Assembly: GCA_021414005.1 (NCBI GenBank)
Contig: JAIOPH010000004.1
Location: 205,545 to 269,544, forward strand
Length of the DNA: 64,000 nt
Origin: Chthoniobacter sp.
GTDB taxonomy: Bacteria > Verrucomicrobiota > Verrucomicrobiia > Chthoniobacterales > Chthoniobacteraceae
Direction: 5' to 3'
This document shows positions 1 to 9,869 of the stretch, in pieces. The notes under the pieces are model-generated. The model was not told the DNA's origin. It searched no databases and saw only the letters and a list, made by a program, of their open reading frames with translations. The position numbers and the translations under genes were made by a program. The stretch's first letter is position 1. The number at the start of each line of letters is the position of its first letter.

Positions 1-2
1 AC

Positions 3-686
3 ATTTTCGATTTACTGAACACGGAAACCAAGGCCACCAGACCCGATGAATGGCAACTGGCGATGAACACCCTTAGCGCGACGAAACTCGGCAGGCAGGT
101 GGCAAACGGGAGCAATAACGACGAGATCAACCGGTTCTTCGGCACAATGGCGAGGATGGGCAGTGAGGAATGGGTGAAGAAATGCTTCGCCGCTTCTGTG
201 AGACACTGGAAGACCAAGGACGACGCTTGCACGCGCTTTCTCAGTCGCATTCGCGAATACAATCCGGAAGGAGGCTTCGCGCTCGACTGGCAACACGAGG
301 GGACGCTCAGCGAGGGACTGGGGCAAGCACTGCTCCAATCCGGCGCGGCCACTCCCGGCGGCACGCCTGTGATCCGCATCTTCCCCGCCTGGCCCAAAGA
401 AATGGACGCTAGTTTCACCCTGCGCGCCAAGGGCGATTTCCTGGTCACCTCGCGGATGAAAGCGGGAAACGTTGATTTTATCGAAGTGATCTCACAACGC
501 GGCGGAACGTGCACACTGCGCAATTACTGGGGCAAACAAAGCGTCGTTCTCTTTCGGAACAATACCAAGAGTGAGACGCTTTCAGCCGAGCTGCTCAGCT
601 TTGGGACAAAGGCGGATGAAAACATCGTGATCGTCAAGAGCGGCACCAAGCCAGCGGACTTCCGTGTGAGCCTGCCTCAGCCATAG
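3..686 (+). CDS. Secreted glycoside hydrolase (clan GH-L-like), C-terminal part
   Basis: The reading frame is open from the window edge to a stop at 686, so only the C-terminal part (about 227 residues) is present and the true start lies upstream; the Met at 63 is internal. The segment around VIRIFPAWPKE followed by a Gly-rich beta region matches, motif by motif, the end of the 782-residue GH95-like protein at 3103-5451 (MRIFPVFPRG, then FGAFLVSG and CVLQNPWPGK). It is therefore probably the end of another (alpha/alpha)6-barrel enzyme with a C-terminal beta-sandwich. It heads a run of plus-strand secreted glycan-degrading genes. Substrate cannot be inferred; family membership rests on similarity to its neighbour only. 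Confidence 0.6.
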   Translation: MFDLLNTETKATRPDEWQLAMNTLSATKLGRQVANGSNNDEINRFFGTMARMGSEEWVKKCFAASVRHWKTKDDACTRFLSRIREYNPEGGFALDWQHEGTLSEGLGQALLQSGAATPGGTPVIRIFPAWPKEMDASFTLRAKGDFLVTSRMKAGNVDFIEVISQRGGTCTLRNYWGKQSVVLFRNNTKSETLSAELLSFGTKADENIVIVKSGTKPADFRVSLPQP

Positions 687-877
687 AAAATCATGAGTCT
701 TTGCATGAGAATGTTTACGCCCAAACTCACAGAACTGCCTTGTCGAGAAATGCCAGTCGCGGAGCCGCTTTGGATTCCACTCCTTTGATATCAAACCCAA
801 AGGAAACTAGGGGTGCCGAGTTGGACTCCTTGCATTTGCAAACGTCCGCCAGACTCCAAGAAACCTAAACGCCAGAC

Positions 878-1864
878 ATGCCCGCCTCCTTTTCAAAAAA
901 GTGTTTCGCGACCGCTGTGATGCCTTGCATTGGCGCATTGCTGATGGGTTCAGCCATGCGCGCCCTGGCGGTGGATTCTCCGGCGGTGGACCCGCAGGCG
1001 CAAGTGGCGACCTCGGAGTGGAAGCCGGAACAGACACCGGTGTATTGCGACCCCGACGATGACTGGGCGAAGGACCCTTCGATCATCAAGGCTGGGGATA
1101 CCTACTACATGTATTACACCAGCGCGAATCCGTGGCAGGAGCGCGGCGAGGGTGGAAAAGGCGAGAGCCGCATTGATTATGCAACGTCGCACGACGGGCT
1201 GAAATGGACTTACCAAGGCGTGTCCATCCCCAAGGGGAAACCCGGCGAGTGGGACGAAGAACGCCCGCAGGCTCCGGCGAAACCGATTTTGAAAGACGGC
1301 GTCTATTACATGTTTTACGCGGGCAAGATCGCGAAGTCGCAGGTGGTGATCGGCTACGCCACGTCCACCGACCTTCGCAAGTGGACGAAACATCCCGGCA
1401 ACCCCGTCATCACCCACGGCAAGTGCAACGATCCGTTCGTGTGGTTTGAAAACGGAACCTACTATCTTTTTTACACGTCCGGCGGGGGCAGCATCCTCTA
1501 CGTCACCTCGACGAACCTCGTGGATTGGTCGCCGAAACCCGTCGCCACCGGAGCCACTGGCGAAGGCAGCATCGTGATCAAGGACGGCCCGACTTACACG
1601 CTGCTCGGTTGCATCGGATTTTCCGGCAACGGCGAATACTACAAAGCCTACACCACGCAAAATCTCGCCGAGCCGTTCAAGGACCGGGGCCGCATCCAAA
1701 TCACAAATCCCGATTTTGCGAAGGGAACGCTGAGCCACGGCGACATCCTGCAGCAGGGCGATGACTACTGGTTTTACTTTCAAGCCACACGCGACGGCGG
1801 GAAGAAATTTCAAATCGGCCTCGCGAAACAACCGGTGCCTGTGGCCAAGGCAAAATCTCCATAG
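878..1864 (+). CDS. Secreted five-bladed beta-propeller glycoside hydrolase, GH43/GH117-like
   Basis: This 328-residue protein starts with a probable signal peptide (about residues 1-31). It then shows repeated blades of the type DPSIIKAGDTYYMYYTS, ILKDGVYYMFYAGK and DPFVWFENGTYYLFYTSGG, each followed by a YATSxDLxxW element. That pattern is characteristic of the five-bladed propeller of glycoside hydrolase families 43, 117 and relatives. Asp66 in AKDPSI is in the place of the usual catalytic base; a second Asp sits in NDPFVW. The role would be hydrolysis of alpha-L- or beta-linked side-chain sugars outside the cytoplasm. It is followed after 66 nt by an esterase gene on the same strand. Exact family and substrate are not decided. 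Confidence 0.75.
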   Translation: MPASFSKKCFATAVMPCIGALLMGSAMRALAVDSPAVDPQAQVATSEWKPEQTPVYCDPDDDWAKDPSIIKAGDTYYMYYTSANPWQERGEGGKGESRIDYATSHDGLKWTYQGVSIPKGKPGEWDEERPQAPAKPILKDGVYYMFYAGKIAKSQVVIGYATSTDLRKWTKHPGNPVITHGKCNDPFVWFENGTYYLFYTSGGGSILYVTSTNLVDWSPKPVATGATGEGSIVIKDGPTYTLLGCIGFSGNGEYYKAYTTQNLAEPFKDRGRIQITNPDFAKGTLSHGDILQQGDDYWFYFQATRDGGKKFQIGLAKQPVPVAKAKSP

Positions 1865-1930
1865 CAGACAAAACCACAAATCCTTCACAGCCTCCTCGAT
1901 CAACCTTCAAACAACCCAAACCAAAAAAAC

Positions 1931-3082
1931 ATGATCACACCCAAACTCCCCGCCCTCCTGTGCACGGCTCTCCTGCTAGCTACCTTTGCTTTTCACGCAG
2001 AGGCCAAGCCGCTCAAAGTTTTCATCCTCGCCGGTCAGTCCAACATGGACGGACAGGCGGACATCCGAACCATTGATTTTCTCGGCGAAGACAAAGACCC
2101 GGCGTGTGCCGCATTGCTGAAAACTTTCAAGCCGGACGGCAAAACATTCGTCACCCGCGACGATGTCTGGATTGCCAGCGGCAGCATCTACGAAAAACTC
2201 CAGACGGGATTCGGCGGTCGTCGGGACTACAGCAAACTCGGCACCTGCATCGGGCCGGAATACGCCTTCGGCTACTACATGGGCGAAGCGCTCGACGAGC
2301 AGGTGCTCCTGATCAAATACGGTCCCGGCGGCACCAGTCTGCTTTCCTCATGGCGTCCGCCAAGTGCCGGCCCGACCGGCGACCCCAAGGCCGACGCAGC
2401 GGAACTCGATCAAGCCACGGTGGACAAGTGGTTCGGCGGACACGGCGGAAAGGTCATCGGCTGCCAGTATCGCGTCCTCGTTCGCTACGTCCACGAGACG
2501 CTTGCAGATCTCAAAAAGCACTTCCCCACTTACAATGAAAAGGACGGCTACGAAATAGCCGGCTTCGTGTGGCTCCAAGGCTACAATGATCTCGGCTGCA
2601 CCAAGGAACAATACTCCAGCGCACTCGTCGCCCTCATCAAAGACCTGCGCACCGAATTTAAAGCCCCGAATATGAAAGCCGTGGTCGGCGTGCTCGGCGT
2701 CAACGGCGTGAAAAACGAAGGCGGCAAACAAGAAGGCGTGCGCGGCGGGCAGCGTTTCATCAACACCGTGCCCGAGTTCAAGGGCAACGCCCGCGCCATC
2801 GAAACTGCACCGCTTTTGAGCAAGGAAGTCGTGGATCTCATGACCATTGGCTGGCTAAACAAAGACCGCGACGAGAAGACCAACCCCATTACCCCCGAGG
2901 AGCGCGCAATGCTCGGACGCGCCACGTCCAACAAAGGCTTCCACTACTTCGGCGAAGGCCGCTTTTTCATCCTGCTCGGAAAGGCCTTTGCAGACACAAT
3001 GCTCGAACTCTCCGGAAACGGAAACAAGGTGCTTCCGCCGAAGCTGAATGACTTCCAGCCTCCAGCCGCAGCCGCAAAGTAG
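1931..3082 (+). CDS. Secreted carbohydrate esterase, SASA/CE6-like (sialate O-acetylesterase domain)
   Basis: A 383-residue protein with a signal peptide (residues 1-25). It opens with FILAGQSNMDG, the block I motif of SASA-domain (DUF303) esterases; the nucleophile would be Ser37. GPEYAFGYYMGEAL and WLQGYNDLG follow as the usual oxyanion and substrate-site blocks. A C-terminal GFHYFGEGRFFILLG supplies the catalytic His near residue 340. Family members remove O-acetyl groups from polysaccharides such as acetylated xylan or sialosides. Sitting between a propeller hydrolase and a GH95-like gene, it probably deacetylates the same polysaccharide. The acyl substrate is inferred, not seen. Confidence 0.8.
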   Translation: MITPKLPALLCTALLLATFAFHAEAKPLKVFILAGQSNMDGQADIRTIDFLGEDKDPACAALLKTFKPDGKTFVTRDDVWIASGSIYEKLQTGFGGRRDYSKLGTCIGPEYAFGYYMGEALDEQVLLIKYGPGGTSLLSSWRPPSAGPTGDPKADAAELDQATVDKWFGGHGGKVIGCQYRVLVRYVHETLADLKKHFPTYNEKDGYEIAGFVWLQGYNDLGCTKEQYSSALVALIKDLRTEFKAPNMKAVVGVLGVNGVKNEGGKQEGVRGGQRFINTVPEFKGNARAIETAPLLSKEVVDLMTIGWLNKDRDEKTNPITPEERAMLGRATSNKGFHYFGEGRFFILLGKAFADTMLELSGNGNKVLPPKLNDFQPPAAAAK

Positions 3083-3102
3083 ATGTTTCCGAAAACAACT
3101 GA

Positions 3103-5451
3103 ATGAAAACCATCGTTGCATCACAGCGGGCTGTGTCGCCGGCGATGAGTCGTATGGTTGCTGCAAAGATGGCGGGCGCAATGGGAAGAACCCTTCCGTT
3201 CTGGTCGCTGGCTATCTTGCTCTTCGTTCTAGCGAGCGCTTGCCCGGCTGCCGATGCGTTCTCCGAGTCGCAACGCATCGTGTCACAATACAAAGCCGTC
3301 TTCGCCAGTCCGTCGAAGCGTCTGCCGGCGTTCCACGCTGTTGACAGTCCTATTACCGGCAACGGTGACATCGGCTTGACCCTCAACGGGCCGCCCGAAC
3401 GGCAGCGATACTGGATATCCAAGTGCGACTTCTGGAAATCGGGCCCTAGTTTCAAGCAGTGTGGGCCGAGTCTGATCGGCGGGATCGATGTGTGCATCGA
3501 CTCGCTCAAAGACGCTTCCTACCACGTCGAACAGACGCTTTATGAGCCGGTGCTGGCGTCGAAGTTTGAAACGCCCAAGGGCTCGGTGACGATCAACGCC
3601 TGGGTCTCGGCTACGGACAGCCTAGTTGTGCTGGAACTGGCTGCGCACGACGCTCCATTCCGGGTGCAACTCGACCTTTGGACCAAGGACGGCTACGGCT
3701 CAGAAACCGCGAAGGGGAGCGCGGCGGAAGTCACGTGGGCGACCCGCAAGTTCGTCTCTTCCGACCTGCTATTTCCGACCGAGGCTATCATCGCCTTACG
3801 CAACCCCAGCGGGTTCACTCTCGAACCGGGGAAGCCGGTCACAGTTGTCGCCGCCGTGATGACCAATCACGACGTGAAAAGTTATGAAACGCTCGCTGTT
3901 GAGAAGGCTCGACACGCCACGATGGACGAAGTGGTTCGACTGCGAGCGGAGCACCGCAAGTGGTGGCAGTCCTTTTGGGCCGAGTCCTATGTGGAGCTTC
4001 AGGACAAGCTACTCGAAAAGCACTATTATGCGTCGCACTACGTCATGGCCTGTTGCAGCCGTAACCCCAAGTTTCCGCCAGGGCTCTACGGCAATTGGAT
4101 CACGCTGGACCGGACCGCGTGGTCTGGCGACATCCACCTGAATTACAATCATCAGGCCCCATTCTGGGCACTCTACTCGTCGAACCACATCGGGCTTACT
4201 GAGTGTTACGATGCGCCGCTGCTGGAGCAACTCGAAGGGTTCCAGCGAGACGCCCGCACATTCCTCAATAAAAAGGGTGCCTATGCCAGCGTTGGCATCG
4301 GTCCCAAGGGACTGATCTGCCGCTTCCCGGACAAAGCGGGGCTCGATCAGGCATACAAGGCGAAGTGCAATCCGGGCTCCTATGACGACCTTGCCGGTCA
4401 ACCGATGTTTCTCGGCCAAAAGAGCAACGCCTTGTTTGCCGCGATGAATATGATCCTGCGGTATGAATACACCTACGACATCAATTACCTTCGCAAGGTC
4501 TATCCGTATCTGACTGCCGTTGCCGATTTTTGGGAGGACTATCTGGTCCTCGAAAACGGGCGCTATGTGATCCATGACGACAGCTACGGAGAAGTGGGCC
4601 CATGGGAAGGCAAGGACTGGAAGAAACTCTACGGTGATTTCAATCCAATCCTATCGCTGGGATTCCTTCGCGTATTCTTCACGTCAATGATCGCCTATAG
4701 CAAGGATCTGGATCGCGACGCTGATAAGCGAGCCAAGTGGCATGATATGCTCGATCGCTTGAGCGACTTGCCCGTCGTCGTCGAGAATGGACGGAAGCGC
4801 TTCCGCGCCTGTGAAGGCGGCAGTGGCTCCGGCTCGAAAATCGTCGGACTGGATTGGATGATGATGCACAGCCTGGTCTTTCCAGCGAAAAACTTTGGGC
4901 TGAGCTCCGACGCATCGTCGCTGGCCATGATCCACGAAGATATAAAAAGCTGGAACGACTGGAGCCGCCACGATGACAACTTCCAAGGCCTGCTTATTGG
5001 CGCTGCGCGCGTGGGATACGATCCCGATGTCCTCGTTGCCAGAGCCAAGGCAGTGATCGCGAAACGCTCGCTTCCCAACCTCTGGATCCGGTCAGGTGGC
5101 GGCGGGATCGAGACATGCAGCGGCATCCCCGGAATGATCAACGAAATGATGCTGCAAAGCCACGGCGGAGTGATGCGGATTTTTCCTGTCTTCCCGCGCG
5201 GACAATCTGGCTCATTCCACCGGTTGCGAACCTTCGGCGCGTTCCTAGTCTCAGGTGCCATCGACAAGGGAGTCGTTCAACCCATCGTGATCGAAAGTGA
5301 AAAGGGGCAGCCGTGCGTCCTCCAAAATCCATGGCCGGGCAAGACGGTCGTCGTCTCAAGCAGCAAAGCTCAGACCCGCGAGATCTCAGGCGACGTCTTG
5401 CGGCTACCGACGGTCGAAGGCGAGCGTCTGACGCTCACGCCGCAGGAGTGA
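3103..5451 (+). CDS. Secreted GH95-like (clan GH-L) glycoside hydrolase, candidate alpha-L-fucosidase
   Basis: A 782-residue protein, close to the usual GH95 length. The hydrophobic signal segment FWSLAILLFVLASACPAADA lies at residues 32-51, so translation may begin at an internal Met (MVAAK or MAGAM) rather than at 3103. The N-terminal beta domain carries PITGNGDIGLTLNG, the NGxxG block at the start of the GH95/GH65-type N-terminal domain. An (alpha/alpha)6-like region follows (RTAWSGDIHLNYNHQAPFW, YVIHDDSYGEVGPWEG), then a C-terminal beta-sandwich. GH95 enzymes cleave alpha-L-fucosyl or galactosyl linkages. A fucosidase role would suit the fucose-type microcompartment nearby, but the family is assigned from motifs only. 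Confidence 0.65.
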   Translation: MKTIVASQRAVSPAMSRMVAAKMAGAMGRTLPFWSLAILLFVLASACPAADAFSESQRIVSQYKAVFASPSKRLPAFHAVDSPITGNGDIGLTLNGPPERQRYWISKCDFWKSGPSFKQCGPSLIGGIDVCIDSLKDASYHVEQTLYEPVLASKFETPKGSVTINAWVSATDSLVVLELAAHDAPFRVQLDLWTKDGYGSETAKGSAAEVTWATRKFVSSDLLFPTEAIIALRNPSGFTLEPGKPVTVVAAVMTNHDVKSYETLAVEKARHATMDEVVRLRAEHRKWWQSFWAESYVELQDKLLEKHYYASHYVMACCSRNPKFPPGLYGNWITLDRTAWSGDIHLNYNHQAPFWALYSSNHIGLTECYDAPLLEQLEGFQRDARTFLNKKGAYASVGIGPKGLICRFPDKAGLDQAYKAKCNPGSYDDLAGQPMFLGQKSNALFAAMNMILRYEYTYDINYLRKVYPYLTAVADFWEDYLVLENGRYVIHDDSYGEVGPWEGKDWKKLYGDFNPILSLGFLRVFFTSMIAYSKDLDRDADKRAKWHDMLDRLSDLPVVVENGRKRFRACEGGSGSGSKIVGLDWMMMHSLVFPAKNFGLSSDASSLAMIHEDIKSWNDWSRHDDNFQGLLIGAARVGYDPDVLVARAKAVIAKRSLPNLWIRSGGGGIETCSGIPGMINEMMLQSHGGVMRIFPVFPRGQSGSFHRLRTFGAFLVSGAIDKGVVQPIVIESEKGQPCVLQNPWPGKTVVVSSSKAQTREISGDVLRLPTVEGERLTLTPQE

Positions 5452-5499
5452 CTCCCCAGCATCATCATCCGAATTCAGATCCCACAACCAACCACCACT

Positions 5500-6786
5500 A
5501 TGAAAACAATGATGAGCACCATATTTGCCTGCGCCGTTCTGGCGGTGCAGACCTTCGCCGCGGAGCCGGAATTCGCTTTGCGCGATAACGACCGCGTCCT
5601 GTTTCTCGGCGACAGCATCACGGAGCAGAAACTCTACACCACCTACATCGAAGCCTACGCGGTCACTCGCTTTCCGAAGCTGAAGCTCGCCTTCGCAAAT
5701 CGCGGCTGGGGCGGCGACACGGCGTGGATGCGGATGCGCTCGTTCCCAGATGAAAAGGTGCTCTTTGCCGCCGAGGGCGACGCACAGCAGAAGCTCATTG
5801 AGGAATCGGTGGACGATGTGCTCATCCGCGATGTGGTCACATTCAAACCCACAATCGTGCTGATTAACTTCGGCATGAATGACTGCAACCGGGAGCCTTT
5901 TCGCGAAGACCTCTTCCGGGCCTATGTCCGGGGACAAAAGGAAATTGTGAAGGTGCTGACCAAGAACGGCGCGCGCCCGATTTTGCTGACCCCGCAGCCG
6001 CTGGAGCCGCTCATCGCTGATCCTGCATCGGACCCGCGCAATCAATCACTCCGCAAATTCGCGGACGGCCTCAAGGACATCGCCGCGAAGCAAAACCTGA
6101 CGTTCCTCGATCAATTCGATCCCTACATGGCGATCCTCAAACGTGAGCACGCGCAGAACGCGAAAGTGAACATCGGCGGCGGCGACGAAATTCATCCCGC
6201 CCCCGTGGGCCACACCATCATGGCCTCGATTCTTTTGAAGCAACTCAACGCCCCCGCGCTCGTATCCAGCGTGGAACTGGATTTTTCCGACGCGCAAAAC
6301 GCGAAGCTCGTGAACGCCACGAAATGCACCGTGGCAAACATCAAGGCCGAGAATGGCACGCTCGTATTTGAGCGCTCGGATGAATCGCTGCCCATGCCCG
6401 TGGATGCGGCGGCGGTGGACGCGCTGAAAATCGCGCCCGTGCTCGACGGCTTAAACCGCTACGAACTCAAAATCACCGGCCTCCCAGCAGACCGCTACAA
6501 CGTGCTAATTGATGAAATCCTCGCCACCACCCTCACGAAGCAGGAGTTAGCCCAAGGCGCGAATCTCGCGTTGATCGCCGGTCCTATCACGCAGCAGGCC
6601 CGGCAAGTCCTCGCGCTCATCTTCAAAAAGAACGAAGTCGGACAAACTCTTTGGGAAGCCCAAATCCACAACCGCAAAAAGCAACTCGCCACGCTCCCGG
6701 CGCAACTCGAGGAATTGGAAACCCAACTCACCGCCACCTGTCAGCCCAAGCCACATCGGTTCAAACTTGAGCCTGCCGGAAATTAG
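5500..6786 (+). CDS. Secreted SGNH/GDSL hydrolase
   Basis: A 428-residue protein with a signal peptide ending near AEP (residues 1-22). All four SGNH blocks are present: LFLGDSITE with the nucleophile Ser39, RGWGGDTAW with the oxyanion Gly, INFGMNDC with the oxyanion Asn, and GDEIHPAPVGH with catalytic Asp229 and His232. The remaining C-terminal 190 residues form an unassigned region with a Gln/Leu-rich helical end. This arrangement is common in PVC and Bacteroidota polysaccharide clusters, where such proteins act as acetyl or acyl esterases. It lies 48 nt after the GH95-like gene and probably belongs to the same transcription unit. Confidence 0.85.
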   Translation: MKTMMSTIFACAVLAVQTFAAEPEFALRDNDRVLFLGDSITEQKLYTTYIEAYAVTRFPKLKLAFANRGWGGDTAWMRMRSFPDEKVLFAAEGDAQQKLIEESVDDVLIRDVVTFKPTIVLINFGMNDCNREPFREDLFRAYVRGQKEIVKVLTKNGARPILLTPQPLEPLIADPASDPRNQSLRKFADGLKDIAAKQNLTFLDQFDPYMAILKREHAQNAKVNIGGGDEIHPAPVGHTIMASILLKQLNAPALVSSVELDFSDAQNAKLVNATKCTVANIKAENGTLVFERSDESLPMPVDAAAVDALKIAPVLDGLNRYELKITGLPADRYNVLIDEILATTLTKQELAQGANLALIAGPITQQARQVLALIFKKNEVGQTLWEAQIHNRKKQLATLPAQLEELETQLTATCQPKPHRFKLEPAGN

Positions 6787-6915
6787 GGAGTGATGCAGGT
6801 TGGGCCGCGACGCACTCTCCATGGACCGCATCCCATTCCACCGAGACCGTCGCTGTTGGCAAAGACAGGCCGGTTCGCGGGGGTTTGACGCTCCGGGCTG
6901 GCGGTGGAACACTCC

Positions 6916-9798
6916 ATGCGTTCCTTTCCCCGCCGCCTTATGAAACGCCTGCCGCTTTATCTCCTCCTCGCCAGCAGCCTCGGCCTGCCTCTTTCCGCCG
7001 CGCCCTCCGCCGCGCCCGCGAACCTCGCGGCGGAGCGCATCCGCGAGGGCGAGGTGAAGCAGACGCAGCTCCGCGGCGAGGCCCAGCAGCTCGTGGAGCA
7101 GCTCGACGGGATGCTCGGCGAATACGAGCGCAACGGCTTGGCGGGCGAGGACACGAAGACGGTGGCGGCGTTGCGCGAGGCGCTGGTCCGGCTGAGCGGC
7201 AGCGAGATGAAGCAGGTCGTCGAGCTGCTGGAGAAGGCGCGCGGCGCGGCGGATGCGGGCGCGGCGAAGAAGGAGGTCAGCGCCGCTTACACGGCGCAAA
7301 AGGCGCTCATCGCGCAGATGAAAAAACTGCTCGCCGACCATCTGCGCAACCAGCAGGCGCTGGAGCTTTCGCAGCAGCTCACGCAGCTCGCCGACCGGCA
7401 GGCGGTGAACCTGCAGAACGGCATCACGCTCGGGCAGTGGACGGGCGGGCGGAAGCCGGAAAATTTCGAGGCGGCGATGCAGGCGAACATGCAGGGCCAG
7501 CAGAGCGAGCAGGCGGCCATCGCGGCGGAGATGAAAAGCATCGCCGAGAGCATCGCGAAGTTTGCCAAGGACCCGGCGAACACGGCGATGGCCGAGCGTT
7601 TGCAAAAAGGCGTGGAGGCGCTGCAAAAGGTGCAGCCGAATGCGGACGCCGCCGCCGAGGCGCTAAAGCAGGCGCAGCTTTTCAAGGCGGTGACGGACGA
7701 AAAGGTGGCGCGCGATGCGATGCGCCGGCTGGCCCGCGAGATCGCACCGCCGCAGGATCACACGGACGCTCTGCGCGCCGCCGAGCGGGAGATGGCGAAG
7801 ATGATCGACGATCAAAAAGAGATCGCCAAGGCGGCGGAAAAGGCGGCGGGGGAAAAGGACTTCGACAAATGGCTGGATCAGCAGATCGAGCACAAGCAGG
7901 TGGACGGGAAGCTGGCGAAATTGCCGCGCGAGCAGCTCCAGCAGAACAAGGATTTGCAGCGGCGCTTTCAGGATCAGAAAGCCGGGCGGCCCAACGAGCT
8001 CGCGCCGCTGGAGGACAAGCAGGGCGACCTCGCTGGCAAGACCGACGACGCCGCGCAGAAGCTGGAGGGCGACGCGCCCGCCGCCGCGCAGAATCTGAAA
8101 GCCGCGCAGGAAAAAATGCAGGAGGCCCGCGCAGCGATGACTGACAAGAGCGGCGAGGCTGCGGCGAAAAACACCAAGGAAGCGCTGGCCGCGATGCAGG
8201 CCGCCGCCGCCAAGGTCCAGCAGGAAATCGCCAAGGCTGATGCCGCCGCTGGCAAGAGCGGCGATCCGGCGAAAGATCTCGCGCAGCTCCAAAAGGACAC
8301 GCACGAACTTGCGAAGCAGGAGGCCGCCGCCGCGCAAAACCCGGACAAATCCGGGCAGGCGGCGCTCGCCGACAAGGCGCAGCAACTCGCCCAGCAGGCT
8401 GCGAACGCCGCGCCGCAAGCCGCGCCGGCCATGCAGCAGGCGGCCGCCAAGGCCCAGCAAGCCGCGCAGGCCGCGGCCGCGAATCAGCCCGCCGCCGCCG
8501 CGGCCGCCCAGCAGGCCGCCGCGCAACAACTCGCGCAAGCCGAGCAGCAAATCGCCCAGGCCGCCGCCGAGGCGCAGCAGGAACAGCAGGCCATGGCCGC
8601 AGCCGAGAAGGCGGCGGCGGAGTTGGCGGAGATCATCGTCGCCGAGCAGAAGATCGAGATGGAAACGGCGAAGGGCCTCGCCTTGGTGACCGCAAAAAAG
8701 AGCGCGCCCGCCGCCGCCTTCACCGGCCAGGCCGCGCGCCAGCAGGAGGTGCGGATGAAGACCGACTCTTTCAAAAACAATCTCCCGCCCGAACTCGCCG
8801 ACGCGAGCCCTCCGATCGGCGACGCCATCACCGCGATGGGCGAGGCCCGGACGCAGCTTGAAAAAACCGACGGCGCGCTCGCGAAGACCGCGGAACAGAA
8901 AGCGCTCGCCGCGCTCTACCGCGCGCAGAAGGCGCTCGCCCAGATCGCCGACCAAGCCGCGGCCGAGCTTGGGCAAAACAACGCCGCGCAGGACGCGAAC
9001 GCCCAGCAGCAGGCCCAGGCCCAGGTCGCCCAGGCGCAAGCCGCCGCCGCGCAGGCCCAGCAGGATTTGCAAAAAGCCGAGGCTGCCCAGGCCGCCGCGC
9101 AGCAGGCGCAGGAAGCCGGCAACAAAGCCGCCGCGCAACAGGCCGGCCAGCAGGCCGCGCAAGCGATGGCCAAAGCCGCCGGCGAACTCGCGCAAGCCGC
9201 GCAGAAAGCCGGCCAGGCCGCCGCCCAGGGCAAGTCCGGCGAAGCCGCGCAGGCCGGAGCGGAGCAGGCCGCGCAGGCGGCTTCCGAAGCCGCCGCGCAA
9301 GCTGCCGCGCAAAACGCCCCCGCTGCCGCCGCGCAAGCCGCCGCCGCCCAGCAAGCTCTCGCCCAAGCCCAGGCCGCGATGGCCCAGGCGCAGTCCGGCC
9401 TCAGCGAATCCAGCGCCCCGCCGATGCCCGGCGAAGGTCAAGGGCAGGGACAAGGGCAAGGCCAGGGGCAGGGCGAAGGTGAGGGGCACGGACAAGGTCA
9501 GGGTAAGGGCCAGGGCAAAGGGCAGGGGAAGGGGATGGCGAAGGGTCCGGGCAAAGCTCCCGGCCAGCCCGGCGAACCCGGCAGCGGCGCGGAAAAATAC
9601 GAGCCCGGTGCCACCGGCGAAAGCGTCCAGGTCGGCTCGCGCAAGACCGCTCCGAAGAAGGCTTCTTTCGCCGCGCTCCCTCCGCGCGAGCGCGCCGTCA
9701 TCGAGCAGTCGCAGTCAGAAAAATATCCCGAGGAATTTGGCGCGCAGGTCGAGCAATACCTCCTCAATCTCGCCAACGAAAGCAGCGCCCGGAAGTAG
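6916..9798 (+). CDS. Large Ala/Gln-rich coiled-coil protein with Gly-Gln tract
   Basis: About 960 residues. Possible starts are GTG 6904, ATG 6916 and ATG 6940; all precede the same signal-like segment LPLYLLLASSLGLPLSAA. The body is almost entirely Ala, Gln, Lys and Glu in long amphipathic helices, with blocks such as AQQAAAQQLAQAEQQIAQAAA, consistent with extended coiled coil. Around 9430-9560 there is a low-complexity Gly-Gln/Gly-Lys tract. The end (LPPRERAVIEQSQSEKYPEEF then VEQYLLNLANE) resembles the tail of PVC proteins found beside BatA/vWA genes, and is the only conserved-looking part. Function is unknown; an envelope or periplasmic structural role is possible. Extreme GC3 produces long false ORFs on the opposite strand. 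Confidence 0.8.
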   Translation: MRSFPRRLMKRLPLYLLLASSLGLPLSAAPSAAPANLAAERIREGEVKQTQLRGEAQQLVEQLDGMLGEYERNGLAGEDTKTVAALREALVRLSGSEMKQVVELLEKARGAADAGAAKKEVSAAYTAQKALIAQMKKLLADHLRNQQALELSQQLTQLADRQAVNLQNGITLGQWTGGRKPENFEAAMQANMQGQQSEQAAIAAEMKSIAESIAKFAKDPANTAMAERLQKGVEALQKVQPNADAAAEALKQAQLFKAVTDEKVARDAMRRLAREIAPPQDHTDALRAAEREMAKMIDDQKEIAKAAEKAAGEKDFDKWLDQQIEHKQVDGKLAKLPREQLQQNKDLQRRFQDQKAGRPNELAPLEDKQGDLAGKTDDAAQKLEGDAPAAAQNLKAAQEKMQEARAAMTDKSGEAAAKNTKEALAAMQAAAAKVQQEIAKADAAAGKSGDPAKDLAQLQKDTHELAKQEAAAAQNPDKSGQAALADKAQQLAQQAANAAPQAAPAMQQAAAKAQQAAQAAAANQPAAAAAAQQAAAQQLAQAEQQIAQAAAEAQQEQQAMAAAEKAAAELAEIIVAEQKIEMETAKGLALVTAKKSAPAAAFTGQAARQQEVRMKTDSFKNNLPPELADASPPIGDAITAMGEARTQLEKTDGALAKTAEQKALAALYRAQKALAQIADQAAAELGQNNAAQDANAQQQAQAQVAQAQAAAAQAQQDLQKAEAAQAAAQQAQEAGNKAAAQQAGQQAAQAMAKAAGELAQAAQKAGQAAAQGKSGEAAQAGAEQAAQAASEAAAQAAAQNAPAAAAQAAAAQQALAQAQAAMAQAQSGLSESSAPPMPGEGQGQGQGQGQGQGEGEGHGQGQGKGQGKGQGKGMAKGPGKAPGQPGEPGSGAEKYEPGATGESVQVGSRKTAPKKASFAALPPRERAVIEQSQSEKYPEEFGAQVEQYLLNLANESSARK

Positions 9799-9869
9799 TC
9801 GGGTTCCCGTCCTCCTGGCGCAGCGGAGGCTTTGCGCAGCGCGGTCGAAAGCGGTGGGAGTGCAGCGGC

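Noticed and set aside
7663..9495. 610-residue open frame on the minus strand
   Set aside because: Gly/Leu/Arg-rich shadow of the Ala/Gln coiled-coil gene caused by GC-rich third positions; no start context or domain.
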